A model generated the notes under the pieces. The model searched no databases and had not been told where the DNA came from. It saw only the letters and a program-made list of their open reading frames with translations. From an uncultured Wenzhouxiangella sp. (lineage in GTDB: Bacteria > Pseudomonadota > Gammaproteobacteria > Xanthomonadales > Wenzhouxiangellaceae), in NCBI GenBank assembly GCA_937876395.1, contig CALEIM010000164.1, forward strand, positions 1 through 20,743: a DNA stretch of 20,743 bases. The letters run 5' to 3'. The position numbers and the translations under genes were made by a program. Positions 1-5,462 of this stretch are shown here, piece after piece. Each line of letters opens with the position of its first letter. The first letter of the stretch is position 1.

Positions 1-50
1 ACCAACGTAGTTGAGATGGCTTTCTGGCCAGTGCTTTTCAAGTGCTATAA
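1..50 (-). mobile_element. Start of a fourth integron cassette (partial)
   Basis: On the minus strand this cassette begins TTATAG immediately after the G of the preceding attC and leaves the window after 50 bases. No ATG is present. A TTG at 39-41 opens a frame that stays open to the edge, but nothing supports it as a real start. The gene content cannot be told from this fragment. Confidence 0.45.
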
Positions 51-137
51 CGCCCGGCTTTGGGGCGGACTTGTAGCCGCGCAGCGGCGGAAAGGCCGTC
101 CCAGCCCCGAAGGGGCGACAACAGCCGTTTGTTATGT
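45..137 (-). repeat. attC recombination site of cassette 3
   Basis: Read on the minus strand, R'' is ACATAAC (131-137) and R' is GTTATAG (45-51), with the crossover between 51 and 50. Between them lie GC-rich inverted segments typical of a folded attC, for example GGCTGGGACGG facing CCGCCCCAAAGCC. The R'' box is the exact complement of the GTTATGT that opens cassette 3 at 395-401, so this attC belongs to that cassette. Confidence 0.8.
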
Positions 138-400
138 GATTTGATGGTAAGGTTAAGCACCGGATTTAACCATACCTCTGATCTTTACCGCTTTTTCGAA
201 ATGATCCAATTTGTGAGTTTCAATCCACCACCGAGCCGCCTCCATGAGAACTTCTGGCTGATCGTTTTTATTTTTGAAGAATGCGTAAAACGATAATCCG
301 ACTCCCGTTCCTTTCTGGTCGATTTTAAGATCGCATACTTCAATAATTTTTTCTCTAAGCTCTTTCCGCAAAGCAATATTCCTTTGGATTGATCACATAA
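51..400 (-). mobile_element. Integron gene cassette 3 (one small gene)
   Basis: A unit of 350 bp running from TTATGT at 400 down to the G at 51. It holds one 72-codon gene and ends in its own attC (45-137). The matching ends (TTATGT and ACATAAC) support it as a genuine excisable cassette. Confidence 0.8.
153..371 (-). CDS. Small conserved cassette protein, function unknown (DUF6500-like)
   Basis: This 72-residue soluble protein fills cassette 3 and ends 16 bases before its attC R'' box. It starts at a TTG (369-371) preceded by AAGGA about eight bases upstream. No ATG lies near the 5' end, and a second TTG at 374-376 opens a different frame that is a shadow. The sequence has a charged N-terminal helix, a central aromatic stretch (GVGLSFYAFF, about residues 23-32) and a tryptophan pair (RWWIETH, about 47-53). 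I recall similar small proteins grouped as DUF6500, but this is memory rather than a search. No catalytic motif or membrane segment is visible. No promoter is visible in the cassette, so expression may depend on read-through from the array. Confidence 0.6.
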   Translation of the reverse strand: MRKELREKIIEVCDLKIDQKGTGVGLSFYAFFKNKNDQPEVLMEAARWWIETHKLDHFEKAVKIRGMVKSGA

Positions 401-471
401 CGTTTGGTTAAGGGGCGGGCTTTAGCCCGTCCCAGTGAGCGAAGCGAACGATTTAAACCATTTGTTAGGGC
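395..471 (-). repeat. attC recombination site of cassette 2
   Basis: On the minus strand the site opens with R'' GCCCTAAC (464-471) and closes with R' GTTATGT (395-401), with the crossover between 401 and 400. Inner arms pair as TGGTTTAA with TTAACCA, leaving one extrahelical T, and as GGGACGGGC with GCCCGCCCC. The stop codon of the cassette 2 gene (465-467) lies inside R'', a common cassette arrangement. R'' is the exact complement of the GTTAGGGC at the start of cassette 2 (939-946). Confidence 0.88.
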
Positions 472-945
472 TTAACTGGGAGCCAATTATTTAAGTCAGC
501 AGCTTTGACGTCGGGCTCTTTAAGGCCCAATAGTATTTGCCTAGCCCGTACGATCATTTCGTTTGTGGTGATAGCCCCATCTTTATGGGCGAGCAGAGGG
601 AAAAGTTGGTCAATTAATCTCTTATCGAGCAATAGGATGTTTTTCCAGTATGTTGATTGGATTTCCCACCTTTGCTCGTTGCTTGTGCTTGCCCCATGGT
701 AGTTGGATTTAATCCATGTGCTTAATATTTCGGCAACTGCAATGCTTGCTTCACGCTGCTTCTGGAGCTTTAGGCGCTCCTCTGCAGTCTCGCTGCGCTC
801 AAGTTGAAGCTTATGGTCTAGATATACCTTTAAAAGTATTCCACCTGCACCGCCGCCAAAAAAAGCGCCAATTACTCCAGAGATAAAATTCGACCATTCC
901 ATTTTTCTTCCTCGTGGCGATGTGCGGTTTAATTGTTTGCCCTAA
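401..945 (-). mobile_element. Integron gene cassette 2 (one gene)
   Basis: A 545-bp unit from TTAGGGC at 945 to the G at 401. It holds a single 145-codon gene that nearly fills it, followed by its attC at 395-471. Start core and R'' are perfectly complementary. Confidence 0.85.
465..902 (-). CDS. Membrane-anchored coiled-coil cassette protein, function unknown
   Basis: A 145-residue protein with one glycine-rich N-terminal membrane segment at about residues 6-28 (SGVIGAFFGGGAGGILL). A charged, probably coiled-coil stretch follows at about 30-55 (DHKLQLERSETAEERLKLQK), then a mostly helical soluble part with several tryptophans. The ATG is preceded by GGAAG at good spacing. The stop codon is inside the attC R'' box, so the gene is tightly fitted to the cassette. 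The layout of short membrane anchor, coil and cytoplasmic domain is common among cassette-borne hypothetical proteins, and I do not recognise the family. No enzymatic motif is visible. A role in stress response or phage defence would be speculation. Confidence 0.75.
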   Translation of the reverse strand: MEWSNFISGVIGAFFGGGAGGILLKVYLDHKLQLERSETAEERLKLQKQREASIAVAEILSTWIKSNYHGASTSNEQRWEIQSTYWKNILLLDKRLIDQLFPLLAHKDGAITTNEMIVRARQILLGLKEPDVKAADLNNWLPVKP

Positions 946-1028
946 CGCCTTGCATGAGGGGCGCAGTTGTAGCGGAGCCCGAAGGGCGTAGCGAAAAGTG
1001 CGTCCCACTCCATGCAATTGTTAGATGC
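940..1028 (-). repeat. attC recombination site of cassette 1
   Basis: On the minus strand R'' is GGCATCTAAC (about 1020-1028) and R' is GTTAGGG (940-946), with the crossover between 946 and 945. The arms TTGCATGGAGTGGGACGCA and TGCGCCCCTCATGCAA pair almost fully, with one extrahelical base as expected for single-strand attC recognition. The terminal loop region contains a second small stem (CGCCCTTCGGGC). R'' differs by one base from the complement of the cassette 1 opening (GTTAGACGCC). Confidence 0.9.
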
Positions 1029-1030
1029 CA

Positions 1031-1246
1031 TTACTCGCAACACTTGCCTTCCTGTATTGGAGGGCATTTAATCGTACCAAAGCTACAAAAAACACAACAA
1101 TCTCCCGCATTTGGTTTTAGGACCCTTTTGCAGGACTCGCAGTCATAGAAATATTGGCATGCGTCAGTTGGCATGGTTTCTGTTTTTTGATGACCACAGT
1201 GGGGGCATGTGATTTCCGATTGAAGCACTATGCCTGTGCTACGCAT
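1031..1246 (-). CDS. GDCCVxC-domain small cysteine-rich protein
   Basis: This 71-residue protein has eleven cysteines: a zinc-ribbon-like pair (CPHC, residues 14-17), a second pair (CESC, 36-39), the hallmark GDCCVFC (48-54), CPP (61-63) and a terminal CC (69-70). The GDCCVxC family is known for both cysteine and selenocysteine forms and often sits beside mercury transporter genes. This copy uses cysteine throughout and has a TAA stop. It overlaps the end of the transporter gene by 19 bases and has an excellent AGGAGGT ribosome binding site inside that gene, so the two are co-transcribed. A role as a soluble heavy-metal (Hg or similar) binding protein is inferred from the cysteines and context. 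Confidence 0.82.
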   Translation of the reverse strand: MRSTGIVLQSEITCPHCGHQKTETMPTDACQYFYDCESCKRVLKPNAGDCCVFCSFGTIKCPPIQEGKCCE

Positions 1247-1611
1247 TGATTACACCTCCTAGCTTCCAAAGTGTTCCAAATGGCAGCAACCATCAGCCCA
1301 ACCAGCGCAGAGTACAGTAGCCATCCCAGTAGCGAAATGTTGTAAACAACCACCAATGCACCAAAGCACACTACGGTTAAGGCTAATGGCCCGTACTTGC
1401 CATGTTTCCGAAATGACAGAAACGCGCCGAAAACTGCCAGCAGGCCGAATATTTGCACGATGTACGCAATGTGCTCGGAGTAAGGCAGTAAAGCAGATAA
1501 ACCGACTGTGCTGGCAACGGAAGCAAGAAACGGAAGGCAGCAAGGAGCCGCAGCGGCTACCGCTGACACACTACTTCCGACACCACCAAAACTTAGAAGG
1601 GATTCTTTCAT
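1228..1611 (-). CDS. MerC/MerT-like mercury uptake membrane protein
   Basis: A 127-residue integral membrane protein with four hydrophobic segments, at about residues 9-33, 46-67, 73-92 and 95-112. The first contains the vicinal cysteine pair of mercury importers (APCCLP, near residues 23-28), and the C-terminal tail has a CxxC (CNQC). Such cysteine pairs pass Hg(II) across the inner membrane in MerC, MerT and MerF. Four segments favour MerC over the three-segment MerT, but overall similarity is too loose for a firm symbol. It lies directly downstream of a MerR-type promoter and is followed by an overlapping GDCCVxC gene. No merP or merA follows, so imported metal would need a reductase or sink elsewhere. 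Confidence 0.72.
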   Translation of the reverse strand: MKESLLSFGGVGSSVSAVAAAAPCCLPFLASVASTVGLSALLPYSEHIAYIVQIFGLLAVFGAFLSFRKHGKYGPLALTVVCFGALVVVYNISLLGWLLYSALVGLMVAAIWNTLEARRCNQCVAQA

Positions 1612-1642
1612 GGCATGAGACCTTGACTATTAAGACACGGTC

Positions 1643-1674
1643 AGTGTAAATCCCGTACCTAAGTACGGCGTCAA
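1643..1674 (-). promoter_or_regulatory. MerR-type promoter/operator with elongated spacer
   Basis: On the minus strand TTGACG (1669-1674) and TACACT (1643-1648) are separated by 20 bases, or 19 if the -10 is read as TTACAC. The spacer contains the dyad CCGTAC-TTAG-GTACGG (1653-1668), nearly the classic mer operator. An over-long spacer around a MerR dyad is the family's mechanism: activated MerR untwists the DNA to align the two elements. The -35 box overlaps the merR stop codon (TGA, 1671-1673). It drives the transporter and GDCCVxC genes. Confidence 0.85.
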
Positions 1675-2066
1675 TTCTTTTCTTCGATCAGGCTCTCTAT
1701 GATGGGGCATCCCTCATAAGGCTTGCGATCTTTGCAACTGGCAACGGCTTGCTCCAAGACAGCTTCGATTTTGGCAAGATCATTCAATTTTTCACGCACC
1801 AGCAACAACTTCCGGTTAGCTACGCTCTCGACCTCCGCGCAATCGTATGCTGAAAGCTCAAGCAGGGAGGAAATTTCCGACAGCGTGAACCCAAGCGCTT
1901 GAGCGCGCTTGATGAAATACAGACGATCACGGTGAGACGTCGAGTAGTGCCGGTTCTCGCCGTATGGGCGCTCCGGAATATCCAGAAGCCCCCGCCGCTG
2001 ATAGTAACGAACCGTCTCGACCGAAACTCCTGCACTTTTAGCAAGTTCACCTATTCTCATGATCAT
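1671..2066 (-). CDS. merR: Mercury-responsive MerR transcriptional regulator
   Basis: A 131-residue regulator with an N-terminal winged helix-turn-helix (MRIGELAKSAGVSVETVRYY, from residue 3), a dimerisation helix at about 80-108 and a C-terminal metal loop. Three cysteines (C76, C111, C120) are spaced 35 and 9 residues apart, the same spacing as C82, C117 and C126 of Tn501 MerR, which bind Hg(II). That makes mercury a better call than zinc, copper or lead. The gene starts 13 bases inside the cassette, at ATG 2066 or the in-frame ATG 2060. No Shine-Dalgarno is visible before either, so initiation may be weak. Unlike in Tn21/Tn501, it reads in the same direction as its target genes. Confidence 0.88.
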   Translation of the reverse strand: MIMRIGELAKSAGVSVETVRYYQRRGLLDIPERPYGENRHYSTSHRDRLYFIKRAQALGFTLSEISSLLELSAYDCAEVESVANRKLLLVREKLNDLAKIEAVLEQAVASCKDRKPYEGCPIIESLIEEKN

Positions 2067-2073
2067 GGATGGC

Positions 2074-2080
2074 GTCTAAC
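2074..2080 (-). other. attI junction core site
   Basis: The minus strand reads GTTAGAC followed by GCC, matching the integron core GTTRRRY exactly, 112 bases before the integrase start codon. Recombination falls between 2080 and 2079, placing the newest cassette right after it. The rest of attI should lie in 2081-2190, but I cannot define accessory integrase binding sites there. Confidence 0.82.
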
Positions 2081-2093
2081 TATAATTGGACAC

Positions 2094-2120
2094 ATTATAA
2101 GGTGCATAACACCCTGTGAA
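2094..2120 (-). promoter_or_regulatory. Candidate cassette promoter Pc
   Basis: On the minus strand TTCACA (2115-2120, one mismatch to TTGACA) and a perfect TATAAT (2094-2099) are separated by 15 bases. This is shorter than ideal. It points into the cassette array and ends about 20 bases before the first cassette, where an integron Pc is expected. It could transcribe merR. Confidence 0.45.
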
Positions 2121-2125
2121 TGGTG

Positions 2126-2131
2126 TATAAT
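2126..2131 (+). promoter_or_regulatory. Candidate -10 of the integrase promoter
   Basis: A perfect TATAAT on the plus strand, 60 bases before the integrase ATG. The hexamer at proper distance upstream (TGCATA, 2103-2108) is a poor -35. It lies just beside the -35 of the opposite-facing candidate Pc, so the two promoters would interfere. I see no LexA box. Confidence 0.3.
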
Positions 2132-2191
2132 TTGGGTGACTATTTAGTATCCTATTGATTTTCATGGATATATCTTCCTGGCGTTGGCGTT

Positions 2192-3160
2192 ATGCAGGAT
2201 AAAAAGCACCCCAAGCTTCTGGACCAGCTTCGTGACAAGATCCGGGTTCGGCATTACAGCATTCGCACTGAGAAGTCTTATGTCAGCTGGGTGCGGCGGT
2301 TTATTTTGTTTCATGGCAAGCGCCATCCGCGGGACATGGGCGCACCGGAAATTGAGACATTTCTTTCTCATCTGGCCGTGAATGGCCGGGTGGCGGCTTC
2401 GACTCAGAATCAGGCGTTGGCGGCGATTCTGTTTTTGTACAAGCAGGTGTTGGAAATCGACTTGCCCTGGATGAAGGATGTCGTTCGCGCCAAGCGGCCC
2501 GAACGGCAACCCGTTGTATTGAGCCGTGGCGAGGTGACGGCGGTGCTTGAGCGCATGTCGGGTGTTCCGGGCCTGGTCGCTCGTTTGCTTTACGGCACGG
2601 GGATGCGCTTGATGGAAGGGACGCGGTTGCGCGTTAAAGATGTGGATTTTGCACGCTCGGAAATCATCGTGCGCGATGGCAAGGGCATGAAAGACCGGGT
2701 AACGATGCTGCCGCAAAGTCTGATCCGACTGCTTGAGCTTCAACTGGAGTCCGCCAAAGTACGCCACGAGACCGATTTGGACGAGGGATACGGAGCAGTA
2801 TACCTGCCTTTTGCGTTGGAAAGAAAGTACCCAAATGCCGGCAGGGAGTGGGGTTGGCAGTATGTGTTTCCGGCTGCGCGCCGGTCAGTTGATCCTCGTA
2901 GCGGAGCGGTTCGTCGACATCATGCCGACGAGAAGGCTGTGCAGCGGCAAATGCGTTCGGCGGTTCGACAGGCCGGACTGATAAAACCGGCGACACCCCA
3001 TACGCTGCGCCACTCTTTCGCCACGCATCTATTGGAAAGTGGCTACGATATCCGCACGGTACAGGAGCTGCTGGGACACAAGGATGTCACGACCACGCAG
3101 ATTTACGCGCATGTGCTCAACCGTGGTGGCCGGGGCGTGCTCAGCCCGCTGGATGCCTGA
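2192..3160 (+). CDS. intI: Integron integrase (tyrosine recombinase IntI)
   Basis: A complete 322-residue tyrosine recombinase. The N-terminal SAM-like DNA-binding domain spans about residues 7-95 and the catalytic domain about 108-315. Catalytic residues are visible: R139 (GTGMR), a lysine in the beta-hairpin (DGKGMK, near 164), H270-x-x-R273, H296 (LGH) and nucleophile Y305 (IYAHV). The insert that separates IntI from XerC/D and binds the flipped-out attC bases is present at about 205-228 (ALERKYPNAGREWGWQYVF). The start at 2192 gives the usual IntI length; the ribosome site is weak. It faces away from the cassettes, as in known integrons. There is no frameshift or stop, so it looks functional. 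I cannot assign a class by eye. Confidence 0.95.
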   Translation: MQDKKHPKLLDQLRDKIRVRHYSIRTEKSYVSWVRRFILFHGKRHPRDMGAPEIETFLSHLAVNGRVAASTQNQALAAILFLYKQVLEIDLPWMKDVVRAKRPERQPVVLSRGEVTAVLERMSGVPGLVARLLYGTGMRLMEGTRLRVKDVDFARSEIIVRDGKGMKDRVTMLPQSLIRLLELQLESAKVRHETDLDEGYGAVYLPFALERKYPNAGREWGWQYVFPAARRSVDPRSGAVRRHHADEKAVQRQMRSAVRQAGLIKPATPHTLRHSFATHLLESGYDIRTVQELLGHKDVTTTQIYAHVLNRGGRGVLSPLDA

Positions 3161-3190
3161 GCAGTGCCAGCGGGCTGGGCAATCGCATTT
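3142..3190 (+). terminator. Stem-loop at the intI/ectC convergence, possible terminator
   Basis: CAGCCCGCTGG (3142-3152) and CCAGCGGGCTG (3167-3177) form a perfect 11-bp inverted repeat with a 14-base loop. The left arm is within the last codons of intI. Downstream on the plus strand is a modest T-rich stretch (ATTTTATCTT). It could stop intI transcripts before they run antisense into ectC. The weak T-tract keeps confidence moderate. Confidence 0.5.
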
Positions 3191-3201
3191 TATCTTGTGA
3201 T

Positions 3202-3594
3202 TCAGCCGAGGTCGGCTGGGTAGGCGCCGTCTTCGCCGTGGACTTCGCGGCCGGAGACGGGGGGATTGAAGACGCAGACCATACGCATGTGGCTGCCTTT
3301 GTTGGCGCGCAGGATGTGCTTGTCGTTCTGGTCAAGGGCGTAGATGGTGAAGGCTTCCAGCGGGTAGACCTTGCCGTCTTCCACGGTTTCAATTTCGCCC
3401 TGGCCTTCGATCAGATATACGGCTTCCAGGTGGTTTAGATAGTGCATATGCAGCTCGGCACCTTCCTTGATGACGGTGTCGTGTACTGAATAGCCCATAC
3501 CGGCATCCTTGAGCAGCAGCCGACGGCTGTTCCAGCCGTCGGTGTCTATATCGTCTTTGGTGCCGATGATGTCTGCGAGTCGTCTAACGATCAA
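3202..3594 (-). CDS. ectC: L-ectoine synthase
   Basis: A 130-residue cupin that closes N-gamma-acetyl-diaminobutyrate to ectoine, the last step of this compatible-solute pathway. The length and N-terminus (MIVRRLADI) fit the family. E57, Y85 and H93, the metal ligands established for characterised EctC proteins, fall at exactly those positions. The start codon is TTG at 3594, behind AAGGAG at six-base spacing; no in-frame ATG fits the conserved N-terminus. It is the last gene of the operon, 52 bases after ectB, and converges on the integron integrase. No ectD hydroxylase follows, so this locus makes ectoine, not 5-hydroxyectoine. Confidence 0.96.
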   Translation of the reverse strand: MIVRRLADIIGTKDDIDTDGWNSRRLLLKDAGMGYSVHDTVIKEGAELHMHYLNHLEAVYLIEGQGEIETVEDGKVYPLEAFTIYALDQNDKHILRANKGSHMRMVCVFNPPVSGREVHGEDGAYPADLG

Positions 3595-3646
3595 TTGATT
3601 CTCCTTTTATACTTTCTGTTCTATGCTTATTGTCTTTGGTTCGCGG

Positions 3647-4933
3647 TCAAGCGACTTTGCGTTTCTCCGCAGACTTGTTGGCTACCTTGCTGACGGCCTC
3701 TTCGAGGATGCTCAGACCCTTATCAAGGTCTTCATCAGAGATGGTCAGCGGCGGCAGCAGCTTGAGCACCTGGTCGTCAATACCGGCGGTCTCGATGATC
3801 AGACCGAGCTTGAAGCATTCGGCTGAGGCTTTGCTGGCCAGCTCGTTATCTTCAAAGGCAATGCCCTGGATGAAGCCGCGACCGCGCCGCGTGGCCGTTG
3901 CCGGAATGCGTTTGGCCAGGGCGTCAAGGCGCGTCTCAATCAGCTCGGTCTTGCGCTCGACCTCCTTGCTCAGTTTGTCATCGGCCCAGTAGTCCAGGGC
4001 GCGGGTAGCCGTCACCATGGCCAGATTGTGGCCGCGGAACGTGCCGTTGTGCTCACCGGGTGCCCACTGGTCATGTTCAGGCTTGAACAGTGTCAGTGCG
4101 AACGGCAGGCCCAGGCCACTCAAGGATTTGGACAGGCAGATGATGTCGGGTTGGATCCCGGCCGCCTCAAAGCTGAAGAACGGTCCGGTGCGGCCGCAGC
4201 CGACCTGGATGTCGTCGACAATCAGCAGTACGCCGTGGCGCTTGCAGATGCTGTCCAGTTCTTTAAGCCATTCGGTGCGTGCGACGTTGATGCCACCTTC
4301 GGCCTGAACGGTTTCGACAATGACGGCGGCCGGCTTGTCGATGCCGGAGCCTTCATCACCGAGCACCTGTTCGAGCAGCTCCAGGCTGCGATCACTGCCC
4401 TGCTCCAGATAGCCGTCGAAAGGCATCTGCGAAGTATACGAAAGCGGCACGCCGGCGCCAGCACGCTTCATGGCGTTGCCGGTTACGGCCAGCGAACCCA
4501 GCGTCATGCCGTGAAATCCGTTGGTGAAGGAAATCACGTTCTGACGGCCGGTGACCTTGCGCGCCAGCTTCAGCGCGGTCTCAACGGCGTTGGTGCCGGT
4601 TGGTCCCGGAAACTGAATTGTGTAGTTCATGTTGCGCGGCTTGAGGATGACTTCTTCAAAGCGCTCAAGGAAGCGCGCGCGCGCGGCGGTGGCCATGTCC
4701 AGGCTATGGACGATGTGGTCTTCGGCCAGGTAATCCATCAGCGCGGATTTGATGGCCGGGTTGTTGTGCCCGTAGTTGAGCACGCCGGCGCCGGCAAAGA
4801 AGTCAATGAACTCGCGTCCGTCCTCATTGATCAGACGGGCATCACGCGAATGGGTAAAGACGGTCGGGAAGTTGCGCACATAGCTGCGCACTTCCGACTC
4901 TAGACGGTTGATTGTTTCCAGATGATGACTCAT
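3647..4933 (-). CDS. ectB: L-2,4-diaminobutyrate transaminase
   Basis: A 428-residue class III PLP aminotransferase that makes 2,4-diaminobutyrate from aspartate semialdehyde and glutamate, the first committed step of ectoine synthesis. PLP residues are visible: the GPTGTNAVE phosphate-binding segment (about 110-118), the VDDIQVGCGRTG motif with D240/D241, and the Schiff-base lysine K269 in CLSKSLSG. The start MSHHLETINR at 4933 matches the family and follows ectA by 7 bases with a GAGAG ribosome site. The reading frame stays open upstream to about 5401, but that extension overlaps ectA and is not coding. Co-transcribed with ectA and ectC. Confidence 0.96.
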   Translation of the reverse strand: MSHHLETINRLESEVRSYVRNFPTVFTHSRDARLINEDGREFIDFFAGAGVLNYGHNNPAIKSALMDYLAEDHIVHSLDMATAARARFLERFEEVILKPRNMNYTIQFPGPTGTNAVETALKLARKVTGRQNVISFTNGFHGMTLGSLAVTGNAMKRAGAGVPLSYTSQMPFDGYLEQGSDRSLELLEQVLGDEGSGIDKPAAVIVETVQAEGGINVARTEWLKELDSICKRHGVLLIVDDIQVGCGRTGPFFSFEAAGIQPDIICLSKSLSGLGLPFALTLFKPEHDQWAPGEHNGTFRGHNLAMVTATRALDYWADDKLSKEVERKTELIETRLDALAKRIPATATRRGRGFIQGIAFEDNELASKASAECFKLGLIIETAGIDDQVLKLLPPLTISDEDLDKGLSILEEAVSKVANKSAEKRKVA

Positions 4934-4940
4934 TTCACTC

Positions 4941-5462
4941 TCACTTGCTTGAATTTGATTCGGGTTCAAACGGGCCGATACGAAACAGCTCTTCGGCTTC
5001 ATGCCCGTCGGGAAAATGTTCGGCCAGCATGAACTCGCTGACCTGGCAGTCAACACCGCGATCACGCGCCACGGATCGAAACAGCTTGCGCGAGGCTGCA
5101 TTGTCGGGCGTGACCGAGGCTTCAAGCCAGCGCGCGTCCGGGTTCTGATCGACGAAGGCATCAAGCAAACGCCGCGCCAGACCCTGCCGGCGCATGAATG
5201 GCGCCACGCCAACCTGCCAGACGAACAGCGCGTCCTGGCGCTTCGGTGGGCGGTGGCCGAGCACGAAACCGGCCAGCTTGCCGTCCACTTCGGCGACCAC
5301 GCAGGTATCGGCATAGTCAATGCAGTACAGCACATAGAAGTAGGCGGTATTGAGTTCCAGGCCGCCCATTTCCTCAACGAGCTGATGCATCCGCGCGCCA
5401 TCTTCAGGGCGCGGCTGGCGAAACCGCAGTTGCGCAGTATTGGCTGTGTCTTCAGGCAACAT
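4941..5462 (-). CDS. ectA: L-2,4-diaminobutyrate N-gamma-acetyltransferase
   Basis: A 173-residue GNAT acetyltransferase that acetylates diaminobutyrate using acetyl-CoA, the middle step of ectoine synthesis. The acetyl-CoA binding segment is visible at about residues 81-100 (VWQVGVAPFMRRQGLARRLL), with the R-x-x-G-L/A pattern. The upstream GLELNTAYFYVLYC stretch is typical of EctA. I chose the ATG at 5462, which has a GAGG site seven bases before it and overlaps the aspartokinase stop by 11 bases. An in-frame ATG at 5525 would add an unlikely leader inside the aspartokinase gene. The overlaps imply translational coupling across the operon. Confidence 0.94.
   Translation of the reverse strand: MLPEDTANTAQLRFRQPRPEDGARMHQLVEEMGGLELNTAYFYVLYCIDYADTCVVAEVDGKLAGFVLGHRPPKRQDALFVWQVGVAPFMRRQGLARRLLDAFVDQNPDARWLEASVTPDNAASRKLFRSVARDRGVDCQVSEFMLAEHFPDGHEAEELFRIGPFEPESNSSK

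Larger units (their letters stand above)
946..2079 (-). mobile_element. Integron gene cassette 1: three-gene mercury-type operon with own regulator and promoter
   Basis: A 1134-bp unit between the attI junction and attC at 940-1028. It carries merR, a MerC/MerT-like transporter and a GDCCVxC protein, all in the cassette direction. No attC lies between the three genes: the merR-transporter gap is 60 bp and holds only a promoter, and the other two genes overlap. The whole block is therefore one cassette. Multi-gene cassettes with an internal regulated promoter are rare. Confidence 0.8.
1..3160 (-). mobile_element. Integron: integrase, attI and cassette array (left end cut by window)
   Basis: A tyrosine recombinase of the integron type at the right end is transcribed away from an array of cassettes whose genes all read on the minus strand. 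Three attC sites and one attI-type junction separate the units. Cassette limits follow from the core sites: cassette 1 is 946-2079, cassette 2 is 401-945, cassette 3 is 51-400, and cassette 4 starts at 50 and leaves the window. The initial TTRRRY of each cassette is complementary to the R'' box of its own attC: exactly for cassettes 2 and 3, with one mismatch for cassette 1. That is the signature of excisable circles. The cassettes are AT-richer than the flanking ectoine genes. The full array length is unknown because the left end is cut. Confidence 0.9.

Noticed and set aside
185..376. 63-codon minus-strand frame in cassette 3
   Set aside because: It overlaps the 72-codon gene in another frame; its TTG is only about three bases from the AAGGA site, while the TTG at 371 is well spaced and its product looks like a folded protein.
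2114..2129. Possible LexA box (CTGT followed by an AT-rich half)
   Set aside because: The second half reads TATA rather than ACAG, so the required dyad is missing.
2162..2767. 201-codon minus-strand frame
   Set aside because: Antisense to intI, whose catalytic residues are intact.
4028..4903. 291-codon plus-strand frame
   Set aside because: Antisense to ectB; no domain and no start signal.
3647..5401. 584-codon minus-strand frame covering ectB and part of ectA
   Set aside because: Only the part from 4933 down matches EctB; the upstream 156 codons overlap ectA in another frame and have no family features.
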